Shown here: positions 32,127 through 40,546 of the stretch, piece by piece
Position numbering within the stretch: the first letter of the stretch is position 1
Layout: every line of letters starts with the position of its first letter
Assembly (NCBI RefSeq): GCF_002201475.1
Contig: NZ_CP021422.1
Coordinates: 1,488,001-1,552,000, forward strand
Direction: 5' to 3'
Length of the DNA stretch: 64,000 bases
Origin: Acutalibacter muris
Lineage (GTDB): Bacteria > Bacillota > Clostridia > Oscillospirales > Acutalibacteraceae
The notes under the pieces: generated by a model
Seen by the model: only the letters and a program-made list of their open reading frames with translations
Database searches by the model: none
Told to the model about the DNA's origin: nothing
Translations under genes and position numbers: made by a program

Positions 32127-33515
32127 ATGAACATCACAAAACGAGCATTTCTGTACATATTCCGAAAGCGTGGAAAATCACTAATCCTACTTCTCACACT
32201 GCTGGTTATCTCTACCTTTGTCCTCACCGGGCTGTCTATACTGACAGCGGCAGAGCAATCCGCCTTGAGCCTACGGCAGTCTGTTGGCGGGAGTATCAAG
32301 CTGGAGCTGGACGAAAACAGCCCGAACTGGACATACCAGCAGGGCGTTGGCGGTGTGCTGGTAGACTACACAGGTGCGCCGATCACTGACGCAGATATTG
32401 AAAAGGTTATGAGCGTCAAAGGCATCCGTGACTATAACGGTATAGGTGATGGCAGCGTCTTTGCAATGGATTTTTCGTTTATTCCAGGCATTAACTTCGG
32501 ACAAACGAGAGATTACAGCCGCCTCCCCTCCGTTTCTAATTCCGAGTATTTCAACTACTTCCGGCGAGGGGCTTTCCAACTGGTCGAGGGCCGTCACATC
32601 ACCCCGGAGGACAATCACGTCGTCCTGATCAGCACCGCACTTGCTAAAAGAAACGGCTTGAAGCTGGGTGATACCATCACGGTGCAATGCAGCTATGACG
32701 CAGGCGGCTATCCTGACGTGTCACTGAAAATTGTCGGTATATATGAAGTTACTATGGGCGATGGACAATTTAACACCACGTCAACAGACAAACGGAATCG
32801 CCTGATTATCGACCACAAGGCCATGCAGGAAATCATGCAGCGCGACAGTATACAGTACGACAACGGCGTGGAGTTTTTTGTGGACGACCCTAAGAACATC
32901 GACACAATAGCCGCTGAAATACGCAAATTAGATTTGGGCTGGAACTGTTTCAAACTGACGGTGGACAATACGGCGTATGAGGCGGTCGCGTCCCCTTTAA
33001 CGGCTATGCAGAGCATGGTGGCAGGGCTGATTATCGGGATTGTGATTGTCAGCATTGGCATATTAGCGCTGATACTCAATATGTGGATTAAGCAACGTAC
33101 TCACGAAACCGGCATACTGCTTTCTATTGGCGTGAGCAAGGTCAAAATCGTGGCGCAGTATATCCTTGAAACGCTGATGATTGCCATAATCGCCTTCGGA
33201 TTATCCAACTTTACCAGTGGAACAATTGCGCAGGGCACAAGCAATCTGCTGTTCGCACAGGCAATACAGAACCAGCCGGAAGTAGAAATTGATCTGCCCG
33301 ATGATGGGACGGAATATCTGGACATTACGGGCCAGTATATCCCTTATGACACATCTGATATGGTAACGCCTGACAATGTGGAAGTCCATGTCACGCCAGC
33401 CAGCCTGCTATGGGTCACCCTACTGGGAATCGTCATATGCACAGCCGCTGTCACGCTGGCATCTCTGCCAGTGATAAAAATGCAGCCGAAAAATATCCTA
33501 TCACAAATGAGCTAA
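32127..33515 (+). CDS. FtsX-like ABC transporter permease (second)
   Basis: 462 residues; TAGGAGGTC precedes ATG 32127. Same topology as the first permease, with one N-terminal helix and three C-terminal helices, but with a longer extracytoplasmic domain and an insert before the last helix. HETGILLSIGVSKVKI and the C-terminal LPVIKMQPKNILSQMS mirror the partner. Two unequal permeases with one ATPase are typical of Vex-like heteromeric exporters. Confidence 0.88.
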   Translation: MNITKRAFLYIFRKRGKSLILLLTLLVISTFVLTGLSILTAAEQSALSLRQSVGGSIKLELDENSPNWTYQQGVGGVLVDYTGAPITDADIEKVMSVKGIRDYNGIGDGSVFAMDFSFIPGINFGQTRDYSRLPSVSNSEYFNYFRRGAFQLVEGRHITPEDNHVVLISTALAKRNGLKLGDTITVQCSYDAGGYPDVSLKIVGIYEVTMGDGQFNTTSTDKRNRLIIDHKAMQEIMQRDSIQYDNGVEFFVDDPKNIDTIAAEIRKLDLGWNCFKLTVDNTAYEAVASPLTAMQSMVAGLIIGIVIVSIGILALILNMWIKQRTHETGILLSIGVSKVKIVAQYILETLMIAIIAFGLSNFTSGTIAQGTSNLLFAQAIQNQPEVEIDLPDDGTEYLDITGQYIPYDTSDMVTPDNVEVHVTPASLLWVTLLGIVICTAAVTLASLPVIKMQPKNILSQMS

Positions 33516-33529
33516 AGGAGGACAATCGA

Positions 33530-34168
33530 ATGAGCATTTTGGAAGTTAAAGACCTCAAGTATTCCTACGAAAACAATAAGCCTGTGCTACGGGGGATCAA
33601 CGCGAAGATGGAGCAGGGCAAGATGTACGCTATCCTTGGCCCCTCCGGGTGCGGCAAGACAACCTTACTGTCTTTGTTGGGCGGGCTGGACAGCCCCTCT
33701 GATGGGCAGATTTTGTACCAGGGAGAGGACATTGCAAGCACAGGCCTTGCCGACCACCGGCGCAGTCATGTGGCGTTTATCTTCCAGAGTTACAACCTGA
33801 TCGATTACCTTACGCCGATGGAAAATGTAGCACTGACTTCCAAACAGCCGCCATTGCCCATCCTGGAGCAGTTAGGATTGACCGCAGAGGAAAGCAAACG
33901 TAATGTGCTGAAACTGTCCGGGGGTCAACAGCAACGTGTAGCCATTGCCCGCGCCCTGGCCAGCAACGCACAGGTTATTCTTGCCGATGAGCCGACTGGA
34001 AATCTGGACGAGGACACCGCCGCTGAAATTACTGCTATTCTAAAAGAAAGCGCGCATAAATCCGGCAAATGCGTGGTGATTGTGACGCACTCCAGAGAAT
34101 TGGCAAAGCAAGCGGATGTGGTTATGCGGCTGAAGAAAGGTATTTTAGATATTCTAGAAATAGCCTGA
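33530..34168 (+). CDS. ABC transporter ATP-binding protein
   Basis: 212 residues from ATG 33530, preceded by AAAGGAGGACA; the long upstream in-frame extension overlaps the permease and is not used. Walker A GPSGCGKTT, Q-loop FIFQSYN, signature LSGGQQQR, Walker B VILADEP, H-loop VTHS. It completes the regulator-kinase-permease-permease-ATPase set. Confidence 0.92.
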   Translation: MSILEVKDLKYSYENNKPVLRGINAKMEQGKMYAILGPSGCGKTTLLSLLGGLDSPSDGQILYQGEDIASTGLADHRRSHVAFIFQSYNLIDYLTPMENVALTSKQPPLPILEQLGLTAEESKRNVLKLSGGQQQRVAIARALASNAQVILADEPTGNLDEDTAAEITAILKESAHKSGKCVVIVTHSRELAKQADVVMRLKKGILDILEIA

Positions 34169-34239
34169 TGAGGCGCTCTTCTAGATTGCGGCCCGAGCCA
34201 GTTACCAGATACAGAGCCAGCGCCGCAGGAGGTGTGAAT

Positions 34240-34431
34240 ATGGACAAAAAGAAAGAGGAACATTGGATTCATTGCCCCATCTGTAGAGCAAAAACGCATA
34301 CCAAAGTTGACCCGGATACAGTTCTGCTGAACTTCCCGCTCTACTGCTCCAAATGCAAGAGAAGTATCCGAATTGGCGTGATTAACCTTAAAATGGTTGT
34401 AAATAATGAACCGGGCAAGAACGTGGATTAG
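34240..34431 (+). CDS. Cysteine-rich KTR domain protein
   Basis: 63 residues, ATG 34240 behind GCAGGAGGTG. It has two CxxC pairs, CPICRAKTHTK and YCSKCKRS, forming a zinc ribbon, with the KT-x motif that names the family. Such genes are standard residents of Tn916/Tn1549-class elements, near the regulatory and recombinase end. Its stop overlaps the converging XRE gene by 4 bp. Confidence 0.75.
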   Translation: MDKKKEEHWIHCPICRAKTHTKVDPDTVLLNFPLYCSKCKRSIRIGVINLKMVVNNEPGKNVD

Positions 34432-34775
34432 ACCTTTTGACCCCGCTTGGCCTTTACAATGTTGAGCGCAGCCTCAACGACTGGAATCAGTGCGGCGATC
34501 TCGTCATCGCTGCACTCTTTCAGCAGAATTTGCATCTTCCGGAAAGCTGACTCGTCCTGCTTTAGTTCGGGATAAAAGATGTCCCATGGATCTATCCCCA
34601 ACTCCCGAACTAAGGGATAGAGAATTGTCATCTTTGGATTTCCGTTATAGTTTTCTATGTTCAGAATCGTGCGGGAGTCAATAGCGAGTTGCTCCGCTAA
34701 ACCTCGCTGGGAAAATCCGTGGCTGACACGGGCCTGTCTGATAGTATCTCCTAATGGTTTTGCATACTCTGGCAT
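34428..34775 (-). CDS. XRE-family transcriptional regulator
   Basis: 115 residues. The N-terminal helix-turn-helix is GFSQRGLAEQLAIDSRTILNIENY, and ends DPWDIFYPEL; the rest is helical. This kind of regulator controls excision or transfer genes in ICEs. An inverted repeat in its own promoter region (34802-34851) is the probable operator. Confidence 0.82.
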   Translation of the reverse strand: MPEYAKPLGDTIRQARVSHGFSQRGLAEQLAIDSRTILNIENYNGNPKMTILYPLVRELGIDPWDIFYPELKQDESAFRKMQILLKECSDDEIAALIPVVEAALNIVKAKRGQKV

Positions 34776-34801
34776 TAAAATTCACCTCATATGCATTTTA
34801 C

Positions 34802-34851
34802 AATACACTATGCTAACATGGAATGTTTGTAAATACGCTTAATAGTGTATT
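34802..34851 (-). promoter_or_regulatory. Operator-like inverted repeat upstream of the XRE gene
   Basis: AATACACTAT (34802-34811) and its exact complement ATAGTGTATT (34842-34851) are separated by 30 bp, so they lie about four helical turns apart (centre to centre 40 bp). A further partial copy (AGTACACTAA) lies at about 34955. Suited to binding of a repressor dimer pair. Confidence 0.5.
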
Positions 34852-34962
34852 TTAATTCACTACGAAGGAAGGGAAATCACTCTTGCATATTTGTGCTATT
34901 GAAGTACATTTCGTCTCCATGCTGTAAGGTTCCACACATCTAAATACGCATCACAGTACACT

Positions 34963-35007
34963 AACGGCGTTCTTACGGGTTTGATTTCCCGCAAGAACGC
35001 CGTTTTT
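34963..35007 (+). terminator. Rho-independent terminator
   Basis: AACGGCGTTCTTACGGG, 8-nt loop, then CCCGCAAGAACGCCGTTTTT. It isolates the sigma-factor gene from upstream transcription. A divergent-promoter transcript from the XRE side is a possible client. Confidence 0.75.
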
Positions 35008-35048
35008 GGCCTTGCTTTTTGTTCTTTTGTAGGCTGTCGTAGCCCACC

Positions 35049-35088
35049 CCAATCAATCGTTTTGCCAAACCCAAAACAGATTGATTGG
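35049..35088 (+). promoter_or_regulatory. Hairpin that covers the sigma-factor ribosome site
   Basis: CCAATCAATCGTTTTG (35049-35064) pairs with CAAAAC-A-GATTGATTGG (35072-35088), a 16-bp stem with one bulged A. The last GG of the stem is the start of the GGAGG ribosome site of the gene at 35100. In RNA this should limit translation unless melted. Confidence 0.55.
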
Positions 35089-35099
35089 AGGAATCAACG

Positions 35100-35603
35100 G
35101 TGAAATACCCACCAAGAAAAGTATTTGTTTTAGAAGATGGAGTGTATGAGGAGCTCAGCTATATCGAGTTCCGACAGCGAGAAGATACATACCAAGGCAG
35201 GCGATTCATACCCCTGCACGGTATGCTGATGGAAGTGTCTGAGGGTGACTATAAAGCATTCTACAAAGACAAACGCCGCCAGAAATATCTGGACGAGCGC
35301 TCTGCAAAGAACGGCGATTTTTCCTACGATATGCTCACCACGGATGAGTTCAATGGTGAGGATATTCTGGTTGACATGGCATCCGATACGGCTGGTGACG
35401 TAGAAAATGAAATCATGTTGGACAACCTCCGGCTTGAGGTCAAGAGGTTGTCTGAGGATGAGCAGAAAATCCTATATCTCATCTATGGTCAACGGCTTAG
35501 TGAACGGGCTGTCGCGGAGCGTTTTCATGTATCCCAGAACGCCATCCACCGGCGCAAAGTACAGATTCTGGCGAAGCTACGGAAAGCCAAAAATTTGAAA
35601 TAA
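35100..35603 (+). CDS. Sigma-70-like factor of a conjugative element
   Basis: GTG 35100 is 8 bp after GGAGG; the in-frame TTG at 35085 lies inside that site. 167 residues. The N-terminus (KYPPRKVFVLEDGVYEELSY) and FIPLHGMLMEV block are typical of ICE-borne sigma-like proteins. The C-terminus (RLSEDEQKILYLIYGQRLSE then AVAERFHVSQNAIHRRK) is a region 4 helix-turn-helix. It probably controls element genes such as the recombinases downstream. Confidence 0.8.
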   Translation: MKYPPRKVFVLEDGVYEELSYIEFRQREDTYQGRRFIPLHGMLMEVSEGDYKAFYKDKRRQKYLDERSAKNGDFSYDMLTTDEFNGEDILVDMASDTAGDVENEIMLDNLRLEVKRLSEDEQKILYLIYGQRLSERAVAERFHVSQNAIHRRKVQILAKLRKAKNLK

Positions 35604-35689
35604 TTGGTTGTCAGCCCTTTCGTTTTTCGGCATGGAAAGCGAGAGGACTTTTTTCTGCCCTCCGTTGCTCTTTGAAAATTGAATATTCA

Positions 35690-36030
35690 GCGCATCTTTT
35701 ACTTTCCTTCTGCCGCCGTGAGGAGCGGCAAGCTACATGAGCGGACGCCACTAGTTTGGCCTCCAGGCTCAGACGATGGAACGCACATCCATCAACGGCG
35801 ATGACCAGCAGAAGGGATAATGATACTTGCGTCCAGTCCTAAAGCCGAGCGTGACCCGTCGCAGCAAAGGAGGGCGCCCTGCGGAGATCCCGCAGGTGGT
35901 GAGATTCCAATGAGGTTAAATGCATAGCCGGGAGGTGTGTTCCCTGTCCAGGGAAGTTGAGAACAAATATGGACAAGCAAAACGATTGATAGGATAACGT
36001 GGCCGTCCGTTTTGGGCGGCCACTTCATTA
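35690..36030 (+). ncRNA. Candidate structured RNA between sigma factor and recombinases
   Basis: About 340 bp without a credible gene, but with a chain of local stems: TGCCGC/GCGGCA near 35713-35732, CCTGCGG-AGATC-CCGCAGG at 35878-35896, TTCCCTG-TC-CAGGGAA at 35940-35955, and a terminal stem GTGGCCG/CGGCCAC at 35999-36023. GC content is higher than in flanking DNA. The final stem resembles a terminator with a weak T-tail. I cannot assign it to a known RNA family. Confidence 0.42.
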
Positions 36031-36185
36031 TATAAAAGTTTAATTTGTCAGATCAGCGTTGCAGGATGGAGCAAAAAGATATGTCTGAAGTGAAAACTCT
36101 GGCCATTTTCGCTGGATGTATCTGAACTCTTGTGGTATTGTTGGTGGTGCCGAAAGGCAAAAATTTAAAGAAAGGGATGGTGCAA

Positions 36186-37739
36186 ATGACTGTAACCGAC
36201 ATCAGCCGTGAACCGCAGAAACCTGAAATTATCCGGTTTGCAGCTTACTGCCGGGTATCCAGTAAGTCTGCCGACCAACTACACTCCTTTGCCGCTCAGA
36301 TTCGCTACTACAAGGATTACGAGTGCAAGAATCCGCAATACAAGCTAGTGGACGTGTACGCTGACGAGGGCTTGAGCGGCACGGACATGAAAAAGCGCGA
36401 TGAACAGAACCGGCTCATCCGTGACTGTAAGCTGGGAAAAATCGACCGGATAATCACAAAATCGGTATCGCGGTTCGCCCGGAACACGCAGGAGTTACTG
36501 GTGGCCCTGCGCACCCTCAAGGAGTTGGGCGTGAGCATCTACTTCGAGGAACAAGGCATCGACAGCGACAAGATGAACATGGAAATGCTGGTGACTTTCC
36601 CCGGCATGGCTGCCCAGCAAGAAAGCGTGAACATTTCCGACCACCTTCGAAGGAGTTATCAAATGCGCATGGAGTCCGGGGAGTTTAACTGTAATGCTCC
36701 TGCTTATGGCTTCGAGATAGTGGATGGTCAGATGGTTGTCAAAGAGGATGAGGCGGCTGTGATTCGCCGCATTTTTGACCTTTACCTGCAAGGCGTGGGA
36801 AAGCAAAACATTGCGAATATCCTCAATGCAGAAGGAGTTCCACGGCGATATGGACAGAAAAAATGGCACCACACTACGGTTGACTATGTGGTCAAAAACG
36901 AACGGTATATGGGCGATGCACTCCTGCAAAAGGAGTACACTACGGATACGGTGCCCTTCCGCAAAAAGCGCAATCATGGAGAAAAAGTTCAATACTACGT
37001 GGAAAACAGTAATCCCGCCATCGTCAGCCGGGAAGTTTTCCAAGCAGCACAAAGGTTGCAGGAATCCAGAATTACGACCACAAGTCGCGAAAACAACTCA
37101 ATTTTGTCTGGTATCCTGCGCTGCCCCGACTGCGGGAGCACCTTCCGCCGACAGCTACTGCGCGGAACCATGTACTGGATGTGCAGTGATAAAGCAGCAG
37201 GTGCGACAAACTGCCAAAGCAGGCGTGTGCGAGAAAACGCCGTTTACGACACCTTCTGCTTGATGGTGGACAAGCTGGCCTCCCACCGGCAAGACCTGCT
37301 GGGCACGATTATCCATCAACTGGAGGTGATGCAGAATCGTGGCAGCGAAAACCAGGAGAGAATACGCCAGATTGACAAACAGATAGCGGATTTGAGCGCA
37401 CAGAATCTGGTAGTTGCCCGGCTCCATACCAATGGAGTTCTGAACGCTACCGACTTTGCCGCACAATCCTCGGTAATCAGCAATAAAATCAACGCCCTGC
37501 GGCTCGACCGCAAAAAGGCATTAGCTGAAGATGAGGACGATGAGTTGATATACACGATGAAATCGTTGGATGATACCCTGGCAGGATACGTACCGGGCGC
37601 AGTTTTTAGCCAAGCCTTGTTCGAGAAAATCGTGCAGAGCATCACGGTTGTGGACAACTCAAAACTGAACTTTCATCTCATTGGCGGGCTGGCACTCACC
37701 GAGCAGATTCCAGAGAATGCGAGGTGTCGCACTGCATGA
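36186..37739 (+). CDS. Large serine recombinase 1
   Basis: 517 residues from ATG 36186 (AAAGGGATGG upstream; ATG 36177 also in frame). Resolvase domain with catalytic Ser in AAYCRVSSKS, ITKSVSRFARN, and LVTFPGMAAQQES. Recombinase domain with APAYGFEIV, and a zinc ribbon CPDCGS then CSDKAAGATNC, then a coiled-coil of about 60 residues. It is a site-specific integrase/excisionase of the TnpX/SpoIVCA class. First of three overlapping recombinase genes. Confidence 0.9.
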   Translation: MTVTDISREPQKPEIIRFAAYCRVSSKSADQLHSFAAQIRYYKDYECKNPQYKLVDVYADEGLSGTDMKKRDEQNRLIRDCKLGKIDRIITKSVSRFARNTQELLVALRTLKELGVSIYFEEQGIDSDKMNMEMLVTFPGMAAQQESVNISDHLRRSYQMRMESGEFNCNAPAYGFEIVDGQMVVKEDEAAVIRRIFDLYLQGVGKQNIANILNAEGVPRRYGQKKWHHTTVDYVVKNERYMGDALLQKEYTTDTVPFRKKRNHGEKVQYYVENSNPAIVSREVFQAAQRLQESRITTTSRENNSILSGILRCPDCGSTFRRQLLRGTMYWMCSDKAAGATNCQSRRVRENAVYDTFCLMVDKLASHRQDLLGTIIHQLEVMQNRGSENQERIRQIDKQIADLSAQNLVVARLHTNGVLNATDFAAQSSVISNKINALRLDRKKALAEDEDDELIYTMKSLDDTLAGYVPGAVFSQALFEKIVQSITVVDNSKLNFHLIGGLALTEQIPENARCRTA

Positions 37740-38662
37740 AAAAGAGGAATATTCCGTTCGGGTATCAGTATCAGAACGGCATGATAACTACCCATCCGCA
37801 AGAGGTTGCTGTGCTGAATCGCATTTTTAGTGAGTACCAAAAAGGCTTGTCTCTGCTGGATATCGCTAACCAACTGAACGATGAAAATATCGAGTACCAG
37901 CCCGGCGTTACCGGCTGGAACAAATCCCGCATCATGCGCCTGATCGAGGATGAGCGATACACCGGCAAGGACAATTTTCCAGCAATTATTGATAAGGGAA
38001 CGCACCAGGCCATAGTCGAGATGAAAGCCCACAAGAACACCCAGCACGGTACCGACCGCAGCTCTGAAATTTTCCATATAGATGTGTCGGTGATTTGCCC
38101 GGTTTGCGGTTCCAAAATGAACCGTAGGCATGACAGCCGGTTCAAGAAGTGCCAGCAGCGATGGATATGTTCAAATGCGGAGTGCCACATGGCAATTTAC
38201 AAGGCAGACAGCGACCTGCTGGATGATATAACTGTACTGCTAAACCGGGTGATTGTCAATCCTGGGTTGGTGCAAATTCCACTTGTAGACGAGTCCATAA
38301 GTGTGCAGACTCTAAAAGCTGGAAATGAGATTGCGCGGACATTAGACACGCTCGATTACGATAAAAACACCTTGAGAGAAAAGATGTTGGAATGTGTGTC
38401 CTTGAAATATACAGACATTGATTCCGCTCCATATATAGCCCATAGGTTGAAAGCGACTCTTGCCGATGCGGAGCCGCTTTCAGCTTTTTCACTGGCACTT
38501 TTTAAGAGGACAGTTCAGACCTTCCGCCTCGAAAAAGACGGCACAGTAAGTATCACCTTAATAAACAATCAAACCATCAGAAAGGAAGATGAAGATGCAA
38601 CCAACGACAGCTACTCCGCAGAAAGTAGTGCGGAAAATCCCGGCGAAAATCAACATAGCTGA
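37736..38662 (+). CDS. Recombinase-domain protein lacking the catalytic domain
   Basis: ATG 37736 overlaps the stop of recombinase 1 (ATGA). 308 residues. It starts directly with the recombinase domain (RNIPFGYQYQNGMI, then GWNKSRIMRLIEDERYTG) and a zinc ribbon (CPVCGSKMNRR, CSNAEC). The N-terminal resolvase domain with the catalytic Ser is absent. It cannot cut DNA alone and probably acts as a DNA-binding partner of the two complete recombinases that flank it. Its 3' end overlaps recombinase 3 by 68 bp. Confidence 0.85.
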   Translation: MKKRNIPFGYQYQNGMITTHPQEVAVLNRIFSEYQKGLSLLDIANQLNDENIEYQPGVTGWNKSRIMRLIEDERYTGKDNFPAIIDKGTHQAIVEMKAHKNTQHGTDRSSEIFHIDVSVICPVCGSKMNRRHDSRFKKCQQRWICSNAECHMAIYKADSDLLDDITVLLNRVIVNPGLVQIPLVDESISVQTLKAGNEIARTLDTLDYDKNTLREKMLECVSLKYTDIDSAPYIAHRLKATLADAEPLSAFSLALFKRTVQTFRLEKDGTVSITLINNQTIRKEDEDATNDSYSAESSAENPGENQHS

Positions 38663-40238
38663 AGAAATCAAACAGGCCCACCGGCAGCTCCGGGTGGCGG
38701 CTTATTGCCGTGTTTCCACCGCCCAGGAGGAGCAGTTAAACAGCTATGACGTGCAGGTAAGGTACTACACCGAGAAGATCAGAAGCGAGCCGAAATGGGC
38801 CTTTGTGGGCATTTTTGCGGACAGGGGGCTTTCCGGCACAAGCACCAAAAAGCGTGACGAGTTCAACAAGATGATAAAGCAATGTCGGCGCGGTAAAATC
38901 GACATGATTATCACGAAGTCCATCAGCCGGTTTGCGAGAAATACGGCTGACGTGCTGAAGTATGTGCGAATGCTGAAAGAGATTGGCGTGGACATCTTCT
39001 TCGAGGAACAGAACATCCACAGCACCCAGCCTGGGGCTGAATTTTATATCACGATTTACGGCAGCATCGCCCAAAGCGAATCGGAGAATATCAGCGCCAA
39101 CGTCATCTGGGGCAAAAATCAAAGTGCGAAAGAGGGCAAGGTTGCTTTCCACTACAAAAACTTCCTCGGCTACCGCAGGGGCGAAGATGGCAAGCCCGAA
39201 ATTGACCCCGAAGAAGCTAAGACCGTCAAGCTGATTTATGAGCGGTTCCTGGCCGGGGACAGCATGAGAGGGATCGTGGAAATGCTGGATAATATGGACG
39301 TTCCCATCCCTGGCGGCCAAGGAAAATGGCACCGCTCCACGATATGCTCGATCCTGCAAAATGAACGATACAAAGGCGATGCAATTATCAATAAAACCTA
39401 CGTTGTGGATTGCTTGAGCAAGAAAGTCAAACGTAACGATGGTAAGGCCAGGCCCATGTACTTTGTGGAGAACAATCATCCCGCCATCATCGATCCTGCC
39501 ACCTTCGGTCGAGCACAGGAAGAACTGGCGCGGCGTACCGGGAAACGGAAGGTCAAGCAAAAGGGCACTAAGACAGAGCAGGGCCGGTATTCCAGCAAGT
39601 ATGCTTTGACAGAACTGCTGGTCTGTGGCGAGTGTGGTACCCCCTACCGCCGATGCACCTGGACGGTCAAGGGAGAAAAGAAACCAGTCTGGCGTTGCAT
39701 CAACCGGCTGGACTTCGGCAAGAAATACTGCCACCATTCGCCCACGATGGAGGAAGGTGTACTGCAAGAGGCTGTCATGGCGGCGATCATGCGTATGGCG
39801 AAACAGAGTGCCGATGTGCTGGGCACTTTGAAACTTCACATCGGCATGGGGCTGAAGAATGATGATGGTGAGAATAATAGATTGGATATCCAGATAAGGA
39901 TAGCAGAAATCGATGCGGAATTCAAGGCCATGCTCCAGGCCATAGCTACCGATACAGTTGAGGAATTCGATGAGCAGAGGGCAACAGCGCTCATGGCTGA
40001 GAAAAATAGCCTGGAGCAACAATTGGCTCAATATGACAATGCACAGCAGGAAAAGGAGAATGCAGAGTCCCGGCTGGATGAGATTTTTACTATTCTGGAT
40101 GGGCTGGAAAACCACCCCATGGAATATGATGACAGACTGGTACGGCAGGTGCTGGAATGTGTGGTGGTGGAGTTGAAGGAGAAGATTAAGGTGATTTTTG
40201 CGGGAGGTCTGGAAGTTGAGCAGACGATACCAGTTTGA
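38595..40238 (+). CDS. Large serine recombinase 3
   Basis: 547 residues. ATG 38595 is chosen because AAAGGAAG is 8 bp upstream; ATG 38589 is too close. Catalytic domain: VAAYCRVSTAQEEQ, ITKSISRFARN, GSIAQSESENIS. Recombinase domain and zinc ribbon: CGECGTPYRRC and CINRLDFGKKYC. It ends in a long coiled-coil. Complete and probably active together with recombinase 1 and the catalytic-domain-less protein. It is followed by two terminators. Confidence 0.9.
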   Translation: MQPTTATPQKVVRKIPAKINIAEEIKQAHRQLRVAAYCRVSTAQEEQLNSYDVQVRYYTEKIRSEPKWAFVGIFADRGLSGTSTKKRDEFNKMIKQCRRGKIDMIITKSISRFARNTADVLKYVRMLKEIGVDIFFEEQNIHSTQPGAEFYITIYGSIAQSESENISANVIWGKNQSAKEGKVAFHYKNFLGYRRGEDGKPEIDPEEAKTVKLIYERFLAGDSMRGIVEMLDNMDVPIPGGQGKWHRSTICSILQNERYKGDAIINKTYVVDCLSKKVKRNDGKARPMYFVENNHPAIIDPATFGRAQEELARRTGKRKVKQKGTKTEQGRYSSKYALTELLVCGECGTPYRRCTWTVKGEKKPVWRCINRLDFGKKYCHHSPTMEEGVLQEAVMAAIMRMAKQSADVLGTLKLHIGMGLKNDDGENNRLDIQIRIAEIDAEFKAMLQAIATDTVEEFDEQRATALMAEKNSLEQQLAQYDNAQQEKENAESRLDEIFTILDGLENHPMEYDDRLVRQVLECVVVELKEKIKVIFAGGLEVEQTIPV

Positions 40239-40301
40239 TGTGAGGGTTCAGATACGCATACAGATTTGGCAAAAATATCTTTTTCGTCGTGGGTTCACAA
40301 A

Positions 40302-40342
40302 AGGAGACAAAAGCAATTTAGAGGCTTTTGCCTCCTTTTTTA
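40302..40342 (+). terminator. Terminator after the recombinase cassette
   Basis: AGGAGACAAAAGC (40302-40314) with GCTTTTGCCTCCT (40324-40336), then TTTTT. One mismatch in a 13-bp stem. Confidence 0.75.
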
Positions 40343-40367
40343 TGCTCTAAAGTTCTATTGCAGAAAC

Positions 40368-40407
40368 AAAAAAGCGTGGATAGCGTCATAATCCACGCTT
40401 TTTTTGT
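40368..40407. terminator. Second, bidirectional terminator
   Basis: AAAAAAGCGTGGAT and its complement ATCCACGCTTTTTT with a 9-nt loop, flanked by A and T runs. Works in both directions. Confidence 0.75.
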
Positions 40408-40546
40408 TCTCATCTGTAAGAAACACCTAATAATCCACTAATAATCATGTTCAACAGAAGAAAAAGCGAAATTAATTACACTAATTTGTATGTTCTACTT
40501 GAAAATGCTCGAGCAATCCACTACAATGTAAGAAAGGAAGATAATC

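Noticed and set aside
35690-36030. Intergenic RNA candidate considered as a group II intron
   Set aside because: No reverse transcriptase frame, and I could not identify a GUGYG start or a domain V hairpin.
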